Source of the DNA: Tetrapyrgos nigripes
Taxonomy: Eukaryota > Basidiomycota > Agaricomycetes > Agaricales > Campanellaceae
Direction: 5' to 3'
Assembly (NCBI GenBank): GCA_013368315.1
Contig: JAACJM010000007.1
Coordinates: 248,001 to 312,000 of the forward strand
DNA: 64,000 bases
Both the position numbers and the translations under genes were made by a program. The notes below the pieces were generated by a model. The model worked only from the letters and a program-made list of their open reading frames with translations. It was not told the origin of the DNA and ran no database searches. Shown here piece after piece: positions 1 to 10,286 of the stretch (position 1 is its first letter; each line of letters starts with the position of its first letter).

Positions 1-734
1 CTTGGAAACTTGTGAGTAAAATTTAGTGTTAATATCCATAGTATCTCACTGACGACTCTTTTAACCCCAGGAACCACGCCTCCAACGTATACATGCTCCA
101 AGCACTCGGCATAACTCATGTAGTGTCCGTCGGAGAATGCGCGCTTATCCCACCTCCCAACCAAGCTAGTCAAGGATCCTTTGGTTTTCCAAACTCGTCC
201 CATTTTGTCCCTGGAAGGCCTACAGATCATCAGGGATCTCTCTGGGTGGAGCAACGTGCGGGAAGGATGAAGGTGCTCGATATTGAAAATGTCTGCGATG
301 ATGGTATCGACACGTTGGAGCCTCAGCTTGAGCCTATTTGTGACTGGATTGATCAAGCGAGGAAGGAAGGGGGAAAGGTGTTGGTGCATTGTAGGGTGGG
401 TGTGTCCAGGAGTGCTACTGTAGTAGTGAGTTTAGCCTGACCTCCTTACCAATCCTCATTGCTAATCTCTTCTCTCGCGTAGATTGCCTATGTCATGAAG
501 CACCTCTCCATGTCTCTGGTCGATGCCTACTTGATTGTGCGGTCTAGACGTCTCAGCGTCCTCATACAACCGAACATGCGCTTGCTTTACAATCTTCTTG
601 GGTGGGAGATCAAACTAGCAAAGGAGCGTGCCCTCGGTGACGAGTGCAAATTACGAAACGGACTTTCCACCGCATTGACTTGGCCATTCCTGGCGAAAGA
701 AATTCATGCATTGAATGAGAAGTATCTACGTTGA
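1..734 (+). CDS. PPS1-like dual-specificity protein phosphatase, 3' part
   Basis: The 5' end lies outside the window. The exons read 1-11, 71-425 and 483-734 (618 bases, 205 residues plus stop), with introns 12-70 and 426-482. The active-site loop HCRVGVSRSA is the cysteine-arginine signature of protein tyrosine/dual-specificity phosphatases. The segment before it (LGNLNHASNVYMLQALGITH) and the tail after it (MKHLSMSLVDAYLIVRSRR) have the layout of a DSP catalytic domain as in yeast PPS1, which hydrolyses phospho-Tyr and phospho-Ser/Thr on proteins and is linked to S-phase control. Joining exon 1 to exon 2 restores a continuous Leu-Gly-Asn-Leu-Asn run, which supports the first splice. The catalytic Cys and Arg are present and no lesion is visible. 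The PPS1 assignment rests on overall resemblance; the DSP fold assignment is firm. Confidence 0.85.
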
Positions 735-1172
735 AAGGAATCTCGGTGGTTGTAGATATAGGTTTCGGATAGGTCATGGACGTTGGGTTTTTTCAAGTTG
801 TTGCGACTTTTACTAACCTTGTTCTCCTCTTTTTCAAAGTTCTGCTCGTCTTCAGTCTGTAATTTATTATGGTGTTCTACTAGCCACATCTGTCATCACT
901 TGTACCATAGATCATATCTGCATCTGCTGTCTCAACTCCATTCTTACAATAGCCTGAGCCTGGTCGGAATTTCCTGAACAGGAAGTGTCACAGTCACGTT
1001 ATATGATGCTTTCCGTCAATGGGTTCTTCCTCGTCCCCAGCCGTTTCCCTTTTCAATCAGCCGATTACAGTTGTGAAACGGCATGCGAACGGCACTAGCC
1101 ACGCGAGTCTAGGTTATTGCTGGACGTGGGTGATTATACCATTCCAGACTCCAGGGTCTACCGAGTCTTAGG

Positions 1173-1212
1173 CTATATACACCACACGAAGTGTGTCAAG
1201 ATGTGTATATAG
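1173..1212. repeat. Nested inverted repeat (hairpin) in the phosphatase-OYE intergenic region
   Basis: CTATATACAC at 1173-1182 is perfectly complementary to GTGTATATAG at 1203-1212, and the loop contains a smaller stem CACAC-GAA-GTGTG. A direct repeat, GTCTTAGGC, lies just outside on both sides (about 1166 and 1232). The rest of 735-1608 shows no gene. The structure could be a small miniature-element relic or a cruciform; no function is implied. Confidence 0.5.
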
Positions 1213-1509
1213 TCTGGATACTCGAGACTAGTCTTAGGCACTCCGTTGGCACTCCGCCCTTCCGCGTACTATAAGTTCCTGGATGCCTCAGATCCGGTAG
1301 CAATAATCCTTACTAGATTCTTACGAAGTATCGAACATCGTTCGACACTGCTCTCCGGTGACAACTTCTCACCGGAATTTGATCACAAATCTGATGACGG
1401 ATACGATGTTTGCTTCCAAGTCAGCTTATGTAGTAGTAATGCTCGAAAACTATAGGATAAGCGCAACAATAGCTGAATCTACTGGCACCTGCACCTGGTA
1501 CTGGCAGCG

Positions 1510-1517
1510 TATAAAAG
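1510..1517 (+). promoter_or_regulatory. TATA box of the OYE gene
   Basis: TATAAAAG sits 92 bases upstream of the proposed ATG at 1609, with a CA-rich 5' leader between them. The position fits a fungal core promoter and supports the chosen start. Confidence 0.55.
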
Positions 1518-1608
1518 AGACAAAACTTTCTGAACTGCTCAGCAGCAATCATCAAGTTCTCAGTACAACTCCTCAGTACAACCACCTCCTCTGTCTACAA
1601 CAATAGCA

Positions 1609-3302
1609 ATGTCTTCCAGCAATTTCAACAAAGAACTCTCAGTTCTCTTCACCCCCATGAAACTCGGTCCACTCACCCTTCGAAACAAATTCTTCATTGC
1701 CGCGCTCACGAGGGATAGGAATGTTGGTGTTGGTAGTCCTGCCAGTGCTACTAATACCAATGTTCCTACTGACGTTACGACGGAGCACTATCGTCAGCGG
1801 GCTAAAGGAGGTGCAAGTCTCATTGTTACGGAGGCTTTGCAGGTCACACAACATGGGTAGGTAATTTTGAAAGTCTGCGAAGACTCGGTCTCTTGTTCAT
1901 TCGCTGATTTTTCACTAACCTTTGAAATTGATAGAGCCCCATGGCCATACGCAGGTGGTATCTGGTCCGAAGCCCAGGTCCAAGGCTGGAAGAAAGTCAC
2001 CGACGCGGTTCATGAAGAAGGAGCGTATATCTATGCGCAAATCTGGCATCGTAAGTTCTTTGTTTGGGATCTTCTTCGTTGCTGAAACTTGTTGCTAAAT
2101 GTGTTTTTTGTATTGATTGCAGCTGGAAGAGTCGCCCAGCTCGATACGCCTGGTCAAAATGCTTCTGGAGAGGTAAGTACCATGACTACCATTTCTCTTC
2201 ACTTGAAAAATTTTCAGCCCCGAAACTAATCGAGTTCTCGTTAACATAGCTTGTATACGCCCCTTCTGCGATCCAAGTCCGTCCAGGTGGTATCAACAGG
2301 TTTAGGTACCGGGAAGAGGAGCCTTGGCCGTCTATGGTGAGTACCAGGGTCGCCCACGCTGCAGATAGTCGATCGTTGATGTAACTCCTTTTTTGAATTC
2401 CAGCCCGTAGAAATCAAAGATCCCAAGAAGTTCATCGAGCAGCACAGACAGGCTGCTTTGAAAGCTAAAGAAGCTGGGTTTGATGGCGTTGAGAGTCAGT
2501 GATTTCGATTTTCTTCCTATGTAAGATATGCTTATGATTTATGTCACCATTATCAGTTCACGCAGGCGGAGGCTTCCTTATCCACGAGTTCCTTGACAAA
2601 ACTCTCAACAAACGTACCGACGAATGGGGAGGTTCGGTAGAGAATCGAGCTAAATTCGCTTTGGAGGTTTTCAAAGCTGTGGCTGGAGTCTTTGGACCTG
2701 ATCGCGTCGGCGTGAAGATTCAACCTACCGGAGGGTATAATGATGTTGGGTAAGTCAGAGCAAACTCGCAGTATAGTAACTATTTGGTACTGATTTTGTC
2801 TGTAGAATGCCACTCGAAGATACTGTGGAAACATTCGGTTATCTCCTTACCGAGGCTGATAAACTGGGTCTCGCGTATTTCCAGGTACTCAGATATCACA
2901 AATCGACTGATGAATTTAGAGACGGTCAGTTTCATTCTTCTTCTAGTGTCTACGCACTGTTCTCACTCTCCTCCTCATCCCCACTTAGGCAAAGGCGTCG
3001 GTCTCAATCACGACACCATCAAAATCTATAAACCCTTCCTCAAGAAAACCTACCTTTTTGGCAACCAAAGCTACACTCCATCTGAAGCTGCTGAGCATAT
3101 CAATTCAGGCAAAGTTGATGGAGTGTTCTTCGGACTTCCTTGGATCGCCAACCCTGACTTCGCGAAACGCGTGGAATATGGTATTCCGTTGAATGAAAAG
3201 GTTGATATTTCAAGGTTGTATCATCCGCAGGAACTTACGGCGGAGGAGTTGAGGAAGGGGTATACGGATTATCCTTTTGCTGAGTTGCCTTTGGCGAACT
3301 GA
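1609..3302 (+). CDS. Old yellow enzyme family NAD(P)H:flavin oxidoreductase with altered active site
   Basis: Eight exons: 1609-1856, 1935-2050, 2123-2172, 2250-2336, 2404-2494, 2557-2749, 2806-2924 and 2989-3302. They total 1218 bases (405 aa), a normal OYE length. OYEs are FMN TIM-barrel enzymes that reduce activated C=C bonds with NAD(P)H. Family marks in order are LTPMKLGPLTLRN at the N-terminus (read here as FTPMKLGPLTLRN), AALTR carrying the FMN-contacting Thr, TEALQVTQHG, QIWHPGRV across the exon 2/3 splice, TDEWGGSVENR, and the C-terminal GYTDYPF. The usual HGANGY catalytic stretch reads HAGGGF here, so the His remains but the positions of the partner Asn and the proton-donating Tyr are Gly and Phe. 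The late phosphate-binding FGRP also reads FGLP. The reading frame is otherwise intact, so the changes look like divergence rather than decay. Substrate is unknown. Confidence 0.88.
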
Positions 3303-4409
3303 GTCAGAGGTGCTTGGGATTTAGACAGGCCGAAACGGTACCGAATACCAGTTTTTCCTTTTTTTTGGGGACTCCTTTGTAGAAATATATAGGCGGCTCC
3401 TTCGATGAACTGTAGATACTAGACGAATGATAAGATCGGGAGTAGTAGAGATAGTCTTCCGAGTCAATCAATTTGTGAAAGTTTCAGAAAACACCATGCC
3501 TATTGCAAATCGCATGAACTGCTCGAGAGAAATTTCCGCCAAATGCGAAGTTAGCGTTCGAAGGCTAAGAACAAAGGTGACATAAAAACGTCCGACGTGG
3601 CCATAATAAGTATACAATTAAGGAATCGTTTTGGATAGCAAGGGAATAAGTAGTTGAGATCTCATTGAATGACCAGAAAGCCATTCAAGAGCCCTAGAAA
3701 TGCGCCAGTGAAGACTCACGGCGTTCTGTGTGCAAGTGGAAAGACCGCCTGGTACAATGAGCTGGTCAACCCAGGAATCAATGGTCAAGGTAAGTATACT
3801 TAATCCTTGGAGCAGCATGACGGGCCATGATGGTAGGGGTAAGTAGGCCTAAGTTGAGGAAACGTCAGGCCAGCTGCAGGTTGAAGTTAAAGTTAAAGTT
3901 GTACACAGAGTGACAGAGTCAGACTGTCAGATCTAAAGTACTAAAGTACTGGTACTTCAAGTTGGAATTGGGAGTTGACGCGTTGAGCCGTGACGTTCCA
4001 GTCCAAGTTATATGGGTCTCAGTCTCAGTCTCGGACCTGCGAGCCAAAGACTGAGTTTTTTGTTCTTGTAAAATGTAAATGAAAATGAAAATGTACATAG
4101 GCCCACCGAGTCCAGACCAACGCAGAACCAGGAACGTTAACATCTTTAATGGCCAGATCATTATTGCAAGTAGGTATTCGCATTCACAATTCTGCTCACA
4201 CTGGCAGGTTAGGTTGAAAGCCCGTACATGTACACGCTTCTTGAGACTTGATTGATTGAGGCATGAAAACCTAAAGGATCTAGAAAGACGTGGAAGGCTT
4301 AGGCAATGGTCGAGTCCAAGTCGAGTCAGAGACTCACGGTTGACAATGACAAATACAAATTCGGACTTGTTGACCCAACACCGTCACAGCCCCGTACTAG
4401 TTACACAAA
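3303..4409. other. Intergenic region, no gene recognised
   Basis: No ORF on either strand resembles a known family, and the short ORFs lack splice-linked continuations. The stretch contains AT-rich 3' UTR sequence after the OYE stop and short simple repeats (for example AAGTTAAAGTTAAAGTT near 3885). It presumably holds the OYE terminator and the U2AF promoter, but no distinct motif was identified. Confidence 0.5.
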
Positions 4410-5681
4410 ATGGCTTCTCATTTGGTGCGTCACAGCTGTCTACACAGTTGCAGTTCTAGTTCTGGTTCTAACAGACTGACTTTGCAGGCCAACATCTTCG
4501 GTACAGAGCAAGACCGTGTCAATTGCTCGTTCTACTACAAAGTACGTGCGAGTCCATTCTTTCCTTTTTTACTCACCAACTAAACCAAACCCTTCTCTCC
4601 TATTCTCCTACCCATACCCATACTCATACACAGATCGGAGCCTGCCGCCATGGCGACCGCTGTTCCCGTAAACACATCCGACCTCCCTTCTCCCAGACCA
4701 TCCTCCTCCCCAACGTCTACCACAACCCAGCCCACGACCCCGTATGCAAGTTGACCGAAAAGGAACTGCAAGAAGGTTTCGATGCGGTTTATGAGGATTT
4801 GTATTGTGAACTGGCGAAGTTTGGGCATTTGTTGGAGTTGCATGTGAGTTACTTGGTTTGCCTTGCTTTTGGTTGGAAGTTTGAGGGTTTTTATTTTTGT
4901 TTTTGTCTTTTTGGTTGAGGGTTCTTTCTCTGAGTTTTTGTTTTTGTTTTTTTGAGGAGTTTGAAGGTTGCAGTGGCCATGGATGGATTGTTACTTACTA
5001 TTGACGTTCCCGTTCCCATTACCGTTCCCATTCTTCTTTCTTCTCCTCGTTTCTTTCTTTCTATCTACCTGCCTACCTGCCTACGTATCTCACTCTAACC
5101 TATCTTTCTTTCTTCCTAGGTCTGCGACAACGTCGGCGACCATCTCATCGGAAACGTCTACGCGCGTTATGAATGGGAGACCGAGGCTCAAGCAGCTGTG
5201 GATAATTTGAATAATCGGTGGTATGCAGGTACGTTCCTCCTTTCTTTCTTTATCGTATCCAACACATTACTGACACCCAAAAACTTAAGGCCGCCCCCTC
5301 TACGCCGAACTCTCCCCTGTAACCGACTTCCGCGAAGCCTGTTGTCGTCAAAACGAAAACGGAGAATGTAACCGTGGAGGGTTTTGTAACTTTATGCATC
5401 TACGCCTCGCTTCCAAAGACCTTATTGATGGTTTGAGAGTAGGACAGAGGTTGGAGAGAAGGTTAAACCCCGCAGTGGGTGGACAGAGTGGTGATGGGAA
5501 GGGATGGGTGCCTGGAATGAGTGGGAGTGCGAGGAGGAATAAGGAGAGGGAGAATAAGGAGAGCGAGGGGAGGGAAAAAGTTGGTGGAGAGAAGGAAAGG
5601 AGGAGCGCGAGTCCCCCGAGGAGAGGGGGGAGTATGAGTACGAGTGCAGGGGAGGATCGGTGGACTAGGAAGCCACAGTAG
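4410..5681 (+). CDS. U2AF1: Splicing factor U2AF small subunit (U2AF35/U2AF23)
   Basis: Five exons: 4410-4424, 4488-4541, 4634-4843, 5120-5228 and 5290-5681. They total 780 bases (259 aa). The protein recognises the AG at the 3' splice site as part of the U2AF heterodimer in the nucleus. Visible in order: [18 protein letters not shown]; a first CCCH zinc finger with spacing C-x8-C-x5-C-x3-H; an atypical RRM (U2AF homology motif) with [20 protein letters not shown] and [16 protein letters not shown]; a second CCCH finger, C-x7-C-x5-C-x3-H; and a Ser/Arg/Glu/Gly-rich tail. The first exon encodes only five residues, MASHL, but the match to the family N-terminus makes the start secure. The RS-like tail is short. 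All zinc ligands are present, so the gene looks functional. Confidence 0.96.
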
Positions 5682-5881
5682 ATGTTTTGCTCTAGTCAAA
5701 AGAGCTTTTGTAGTGTGGTGTATTTCTTGACCTAATCTCTTGGCAGAAAGTAAAAAGCGTATGCTTGTAGGTACAAAAGTATCTTGGATTTGAGCGCTTC
5801 AGCTTAGACCCGCAGTGTCTTTTCCCTAGGTTGGGTCTGGCTAGGAGAGACTAATTATAACGAATTTGGTCCAAGGCAATT

Positions 5882-5888
5882 TATAAAT
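5882..5888 (+). promoter_or_regulatory. Possible TATA box upstream of the F-box gene
   Basis: TATAAAT lies about 200 bases before the F-box ATG at 6087, in a region also found duplicated at about 12.7-13.0 kb. It may be a relic promoter, since the downstream gene is broken. Confidence 0.3.
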
Positions 5889-6003
5889 AGGCAAGGCAAA
5901 GGGTGCGCCGCGGGCAGGCCGATCTCGCTTTTGTCTTCTTTTAAGATTTCCGCACCACTACAAGTTCTAACCGCTCTTCGTCGAAAGGGCTGTCAAGCCG
6001 GTA

Positions 6004-6130
6004 AGTATCAAGTGCTAAGAACAAGTAGCTAGATTAACAGTACGGTTTGTTTTCAAGAAAGAACAGTGACGGAACTTTTGTGATCGATGTCTCATCCAGC
6101 GACATTCTGCCGAAGTCATTCTCGAAATTG
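6004..6130 (+). repeat. F-box gene 5' region, copy 1
   Basis: The segment from TATCAAGTGCTAAGAACAAG to CATTCTCGAAA closely matches 12868-13012. Shared landmarks are the AGTAGCT run, TACGGTTTGTTTTCAAG and ATGTCTCATCCAGCGACATT. Copy 1 differs by lacking the bases that encode LDLPG of the F-box, and that loss shifts the frame. Confidence 0.75.
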
Positions 6131-7724
6131 TGCATCATCTGCAACTCCAAGCGGACAAACCAGATGTCTATCCGAGGGTGTCCAAGTCGCTGGTATACTG
6201 GAACTGCAAATGTCTCATGCCTCTTGCAGAATGCAATCACCATCTCCGCAGCCTTTTAACACCCTTCGTCTTTGCAAAACTCATGTTTGCGCACTGCAGG
6301 ATCCTATTAATGTCCATATCCGGAGCAGAAAATCGTTTGCTTGACGCATGCTCGCATCTCCAAGATCCAGACTACAACCCGATTTGGCTAAAACACGTCA
6401 GGGAATGTCATATTATCAACTGGTCCCAGATTGACGAGGATGACGAGCTCATAGCCACTGTTTGTCAAGCCCTAGCTAGGTAGATAGGGTTCAATTTGAC
6501 GACTGCGCTGTAGATGTGACCGACAGCGTAGTCAAGATGATTGGAGACACATTTTTCCCCCGACACGTTGGTCTCCGTCACTCGGATTTCTCTGCACAAG
6601 AACTGTCAGCTGCCCGGTCTCGTGGGGGCCTTCCTCCATCTTCATGCACCCTCGATCTTCATAAACGTCCTCTCACTGCGGCCGATCTGCTCAGCGGCAT
6701 AGGCATCACAGACGTCCCGTTCAACATCACATTCCTAATCCAGCACCACTCCTTATCGGCCAGTCTGCTCACTCTGGAGTTGACTGAAATTTTGGTCTCT
6801 CAGATACCCGGCCTTTTCCAGATACTCCGTCACACAAGTCTACTTTGTAAACTCTTGCTCAATGATCATAAGCTATCTGCTGCAGATCTCTCCTTCTCAC
6901 CGGACAATGATGACCCCGAGATTGAACTGCACGTACATTTGCCCGTGCTGCCTGCAGATACTCTTCCACATTTGACCCATTTACGAGCTACGCCGGGGCT
7001 CTTACGCTATTTTGCGCCAATCATCTTGGAGAACTCTAGTAACTTCTCCTCCTTGGATTTATCCAGACACTACAGGGCATGGAGGAGACACAATTACCTT
7101 TCTATCGCCCGTATCGATTTTGAGTCTTGTTTTGGCACTCGGACCTTGGAGGGTCTAAGGGAACTCTCCATCTGTATAGATAATACTCTTGAGTATAATC
7201 TCGGAGATTATTTCCCAAATTTGACGAGGCTTCAGCTGACAGATTTCGCAGGGCACGACTTGGAGGTGAGCACTGGATCGGCTCGGGCTTTTTCTTCTCA
7301 TTCCATCTGAAAAAACTCTTTCCCCTTTGCCCCCCAGTCCATACGTTTGCAACTCCAAGAAATGGCATCTCACTGGCCCGCCCAGATGCCCACGGGGATC
7401 AGGCTCTTCTCAATTAATTTTTTGCCCCGACGAACACGCGGCCGTCCAGTGTTAGACACGAGATTGGAAATTGACTTGCTCTCTCAACTCGACGGCATCA
7501 AAGCCCTCACCCAGGCCAGAGTCATGCCCAATCTTGAGTGGTTTTCTTACGACAAGCCTGTAGAATGGAGCCGGAGACCCAGAGTTACATTACTCTCAGA
7601 GTCTATTTCCACCGATAACGCTTCTGAAGGGCCCGATGAAGACTGTGACTGGTACCCCTCACCAGTTCCTGACGTAGGCGGCGAGTTACACAAACATTTC
7701 AAGGCTAAAATAATCCAAATATGA
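6087..7724 (+). pseudogene. F-box / LRR-like gene, broken
   Basis: The start MSHPATF is followed, in a shifted frame from about 6115, by VILEIVHHLQLQADKP, an F-box-like continuation. The sister copy at 12.98 kb reads MSHPATFLDLPGEVILE in one frame. Comparing the two, copy 1 has 4 bases where copy 2 has 15, a net loss of 11 that breaks the frame. Downstream an open segment runs to a TAG at 6481-6483, then another frame continues at about 6516-7267 with Leu-rich, LRR-like text such as YFPNLTRLQL. A plausible intron near 7265-7338 leads to a final exon ending at 7724. F-box proteins recruit substrates to SCF ubiquitin ligases, and LRR-like types are greatly expanded in mushrooms. The segment joining the 6.48 kb stop to the next frame is too short for a normal intron, so I read this as a decayed member rather than a working gene. 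Confidence 0.55.
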
Positions 7725-8134
7725 GAGTGGTCGTCTCATACTAGTATGAATGAGAATGAGACGGTCGAGTTCAGACAGATGTTTGCTCGGGATTATCGTG
7801 GATGCTTGAGGTCCAGGATGTTTAGGGAGGAGGATAGGCAGAGTTATGGCGTCGCGGTTGGTGCTATATTGGATGGTATGTTGTGATTAGTTAAGAATAC
7901 TAGTTGACTGTAAACAAGTAGTAAGTAGATGTATGTTTAGCATACGAAAATGGCTTCATCCCTCTAAAACGTGCACCAACGCCCATTGAGCGAGGTCGGA
8001 CATTACTTTCCTTCTACTTACCTTCCCAATTCCGAACACGCGTGCCACACAGAATTTTTTCAAATCTTTACCGTCGAAATTTGCACACCTCAAGTGACAA
8101 GTCTGTGATATAGACTTCAGATTATCAAACTTCC
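7725..8134. other. Gap with no recognisable gene
   Basis: It contains a small imperfect palindrome around 7727-7760 (GTCTCAT ... ATGAGAC) and AT-rich sequence. No coding or RNA signal was found. Confidence 0.4.
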
Positions 8135-8340
8135 CGGCATTCAGAGCTTGGTACCGCGTTCATGAAGAGACCTCTGCGTAAGCTCCATCCAAAGTTGAGG
8201 AGTGAGTCGGAGTTAAAGACAAGGGAGAGAAGTGTTCTGGAATGGCCTGAGATTGCCATTCTGTACTGCACCAGACAAACACACGCCGGGTTGGATATGA
8301 GAGAAACCCATTTGCACCTCAGGCCTCTTCTAAATATGTC
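8135..8340 (+). pseudogene. Stray 3' end of an MFS transporter gene (third copy)
   Basis: The stretch CATTCAGAGCTTGG through ACTGCACCAGACA matches the last codons and 3' flank of the MFS gene of inverted arm B (27370-27510, reverse complement) better than the end of arm A (12445-12540). It includes GAAGAGACCTCTGCGT and GAGTCGGAGTTAAAGACAA, and it continues into GAGAGAAACCC and the 3' flank shared with arm B. It directly abuts the start of the AKR-MFS arm A. Only the tail of the gene is present. Confidence 0.7.
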
Positions 8341-8841
8341 AGTCCGAGTCGTCTGAGCCTCGTGCCCAGCGAGAAAGGCAGTTCTGCAGGCTGGAGAGAT
8401 CACGATAAATGATGCTTGAGTGTATTGCAAAACTCGGTCATGGAGGCATAACAAAGTCGCGTTGAGAGAAAGTGATGACCGTGAATATATCCCGTCCAAG
8501 ATTTGTTTTCGCTTGTTAGTTCTCGAGGTCGACAACGTTGACCACGACCATTCTCCATCTATTCATGCATGCATTGGCTCTGCATATCGAAGAGCAAGAC
8601 GCTGGCACAGATATGAACAGTGACCAGCTCGCAAATAACCCCATAGATACTCGCCATATGGCCCTTTCGCGCGCCGATCTATTCTGGAATTACGATTGGG
8701 ATTACGCACTTTGTCTCATACCACCATGCCTTGGGACGCCGTCAAGCTGAACAGCGGTAGGTCCATGGCGACAGACATTTAGGCAATGCAGAAACCGACC
8801 AGAGCTGCTGTTCAGGCTATGAGGGCTCATTTCAAAGCTAG

Positions 8842-9942
8842 ACATTGCTCAATCGTATCGGAACGAAGCAGAAGCCGGTCAAGCCATTCGCGACAGTGGA
8901 TTGAAAAGAGAAGAAATATTTATTACCACTCTCGCTTGAACGGTCTGGGCATCAAGACTTCTATTCACAACAGTCTCAAGAATGTGTGTGGGGCAAATTA
9001 TTGTTTCTGTCGCGTCAATACTGAACAATCTGTTCCAGCTCGGCGTATCATACGTCGACTTGTATCTCATTCATCATCCGTTCCCGACATTCTGACATCA
9101 TGGAAACAAATGTAAGAACTCAAGAGAGAGGGTCTGGTCAAGTGTGCTCCTCTTGCTTTTCTCAAACACCAACGAAAACTAATCGCCTGGCCGTAGGAGT
9201 ATTGGCGTCAGCAATTTTGGTGTAGATGACTTGGCTAAACTTCTTGCTGCAGCTGAAATCAAGCCAGCTGCAAACCAGGTGCGTCTATCCTCAGTCCTAG
9301 CTAATATTACATTGCCTAACTTTGTTGGACATTCTCTAGATTTTACTCCACCCTTACGTCTATACGACTCAAGCACCCATCATAGAGTACGCCAAAGCTC
9401 GCGACATCGTGATTGAAGGTTATAGCTCCCTCATGTGTGTCTTCTCCAGCTGCACTAACGACTTTTACTGATCTTTACTTCGCCTATTCTACAGACCTAT
9501 TACCCAACGGCCGGGCGGCCCTGTTGACGCTCCAGTCACCAAGATTGCTTCAAGGCTTGGAGTAACTCCCGATCAAGTCCTCATGGCATGAGTCAAGGCC
9601 AAGGACGCAGTCGTCGTAACGTGAGTCTGTCTCTGTGACAGTCGTTAACCTCGCAGTCTTTGCTGACTTGTCACGTTCCTCGCAGTACGAGCTCCAAAAA
9701 GTCAAGATTGGAAGGTTATCTCAATGCTGGAGATTTGAGTGGGCCGTGTTGCTTTCCATCTGTTCCCCAGTCACACTGATCATTCCAATAACAGCTCTTA
9801 CTGAGGAAGAAATCCTCTCCAGGGCGCAGAAGGAGAAAAGATGCATGCTGCTAAGAAGGCTTTCCGGAAGGGCACCTTGGTCATTCTGGGATGTGCTGCT
9901 TTGCTGGGGTTTTACAATTATGTGTCTGGTGCGTGCCGATTT
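8842..9942 (+). pseudogene. Aldo-keto reductase pseudogene (arm A copy)
   Basis: Compared with the intact copy in arm B, this copy has lost exon 1 and its ATG by a deletion between CAGGCTAT and GGCTCATTTC. It also has a short deletion that removes the codons of TTKYS, including the catalytic Lys, and shifts the frame. MAWVK has become MA-stop-VK (TGA at about 9591), and about ten bases are missing before the C-terminal tail. The remaining text is still recognisable: [53 protein letters not shown] and the hydrophobic tail. AKRs are NAD(P)H-dependent carbonyl reductases with an Asp-Tyr-Lys-His tetrad. This copy cannot encode one. Confidence 0.88.
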
Positions 9943-10286
9943 GGAATTTGGATGCTCTGAGGACTGTCGCACTGTCAAGCGAAGTTATATGTACTTTTAT
10001 TTTAGGATGCTATGTACGTTATGAATCAAGACCTAGATAATTATCGACCTTTCTTTCACATCTTCAAGGGCTAGACTGGGCTAGAAATAGGCATTCACTA
10101 TCTTTCCGCCCTGGACGAGTGTTGGCATCAGTCCAACGGGCCGAAGTGGCTCATCTCAACATACAATACCGGGTTTAGACAATCTATACTCTTCTATACT
10201 TAGCACATCAGTGCTTGGCAACCTGTAGCGCTAGCCCTTGTACTTAAGGCTGCAGTACTAATGACGCTGGAACGTCAGTTCTTCAC

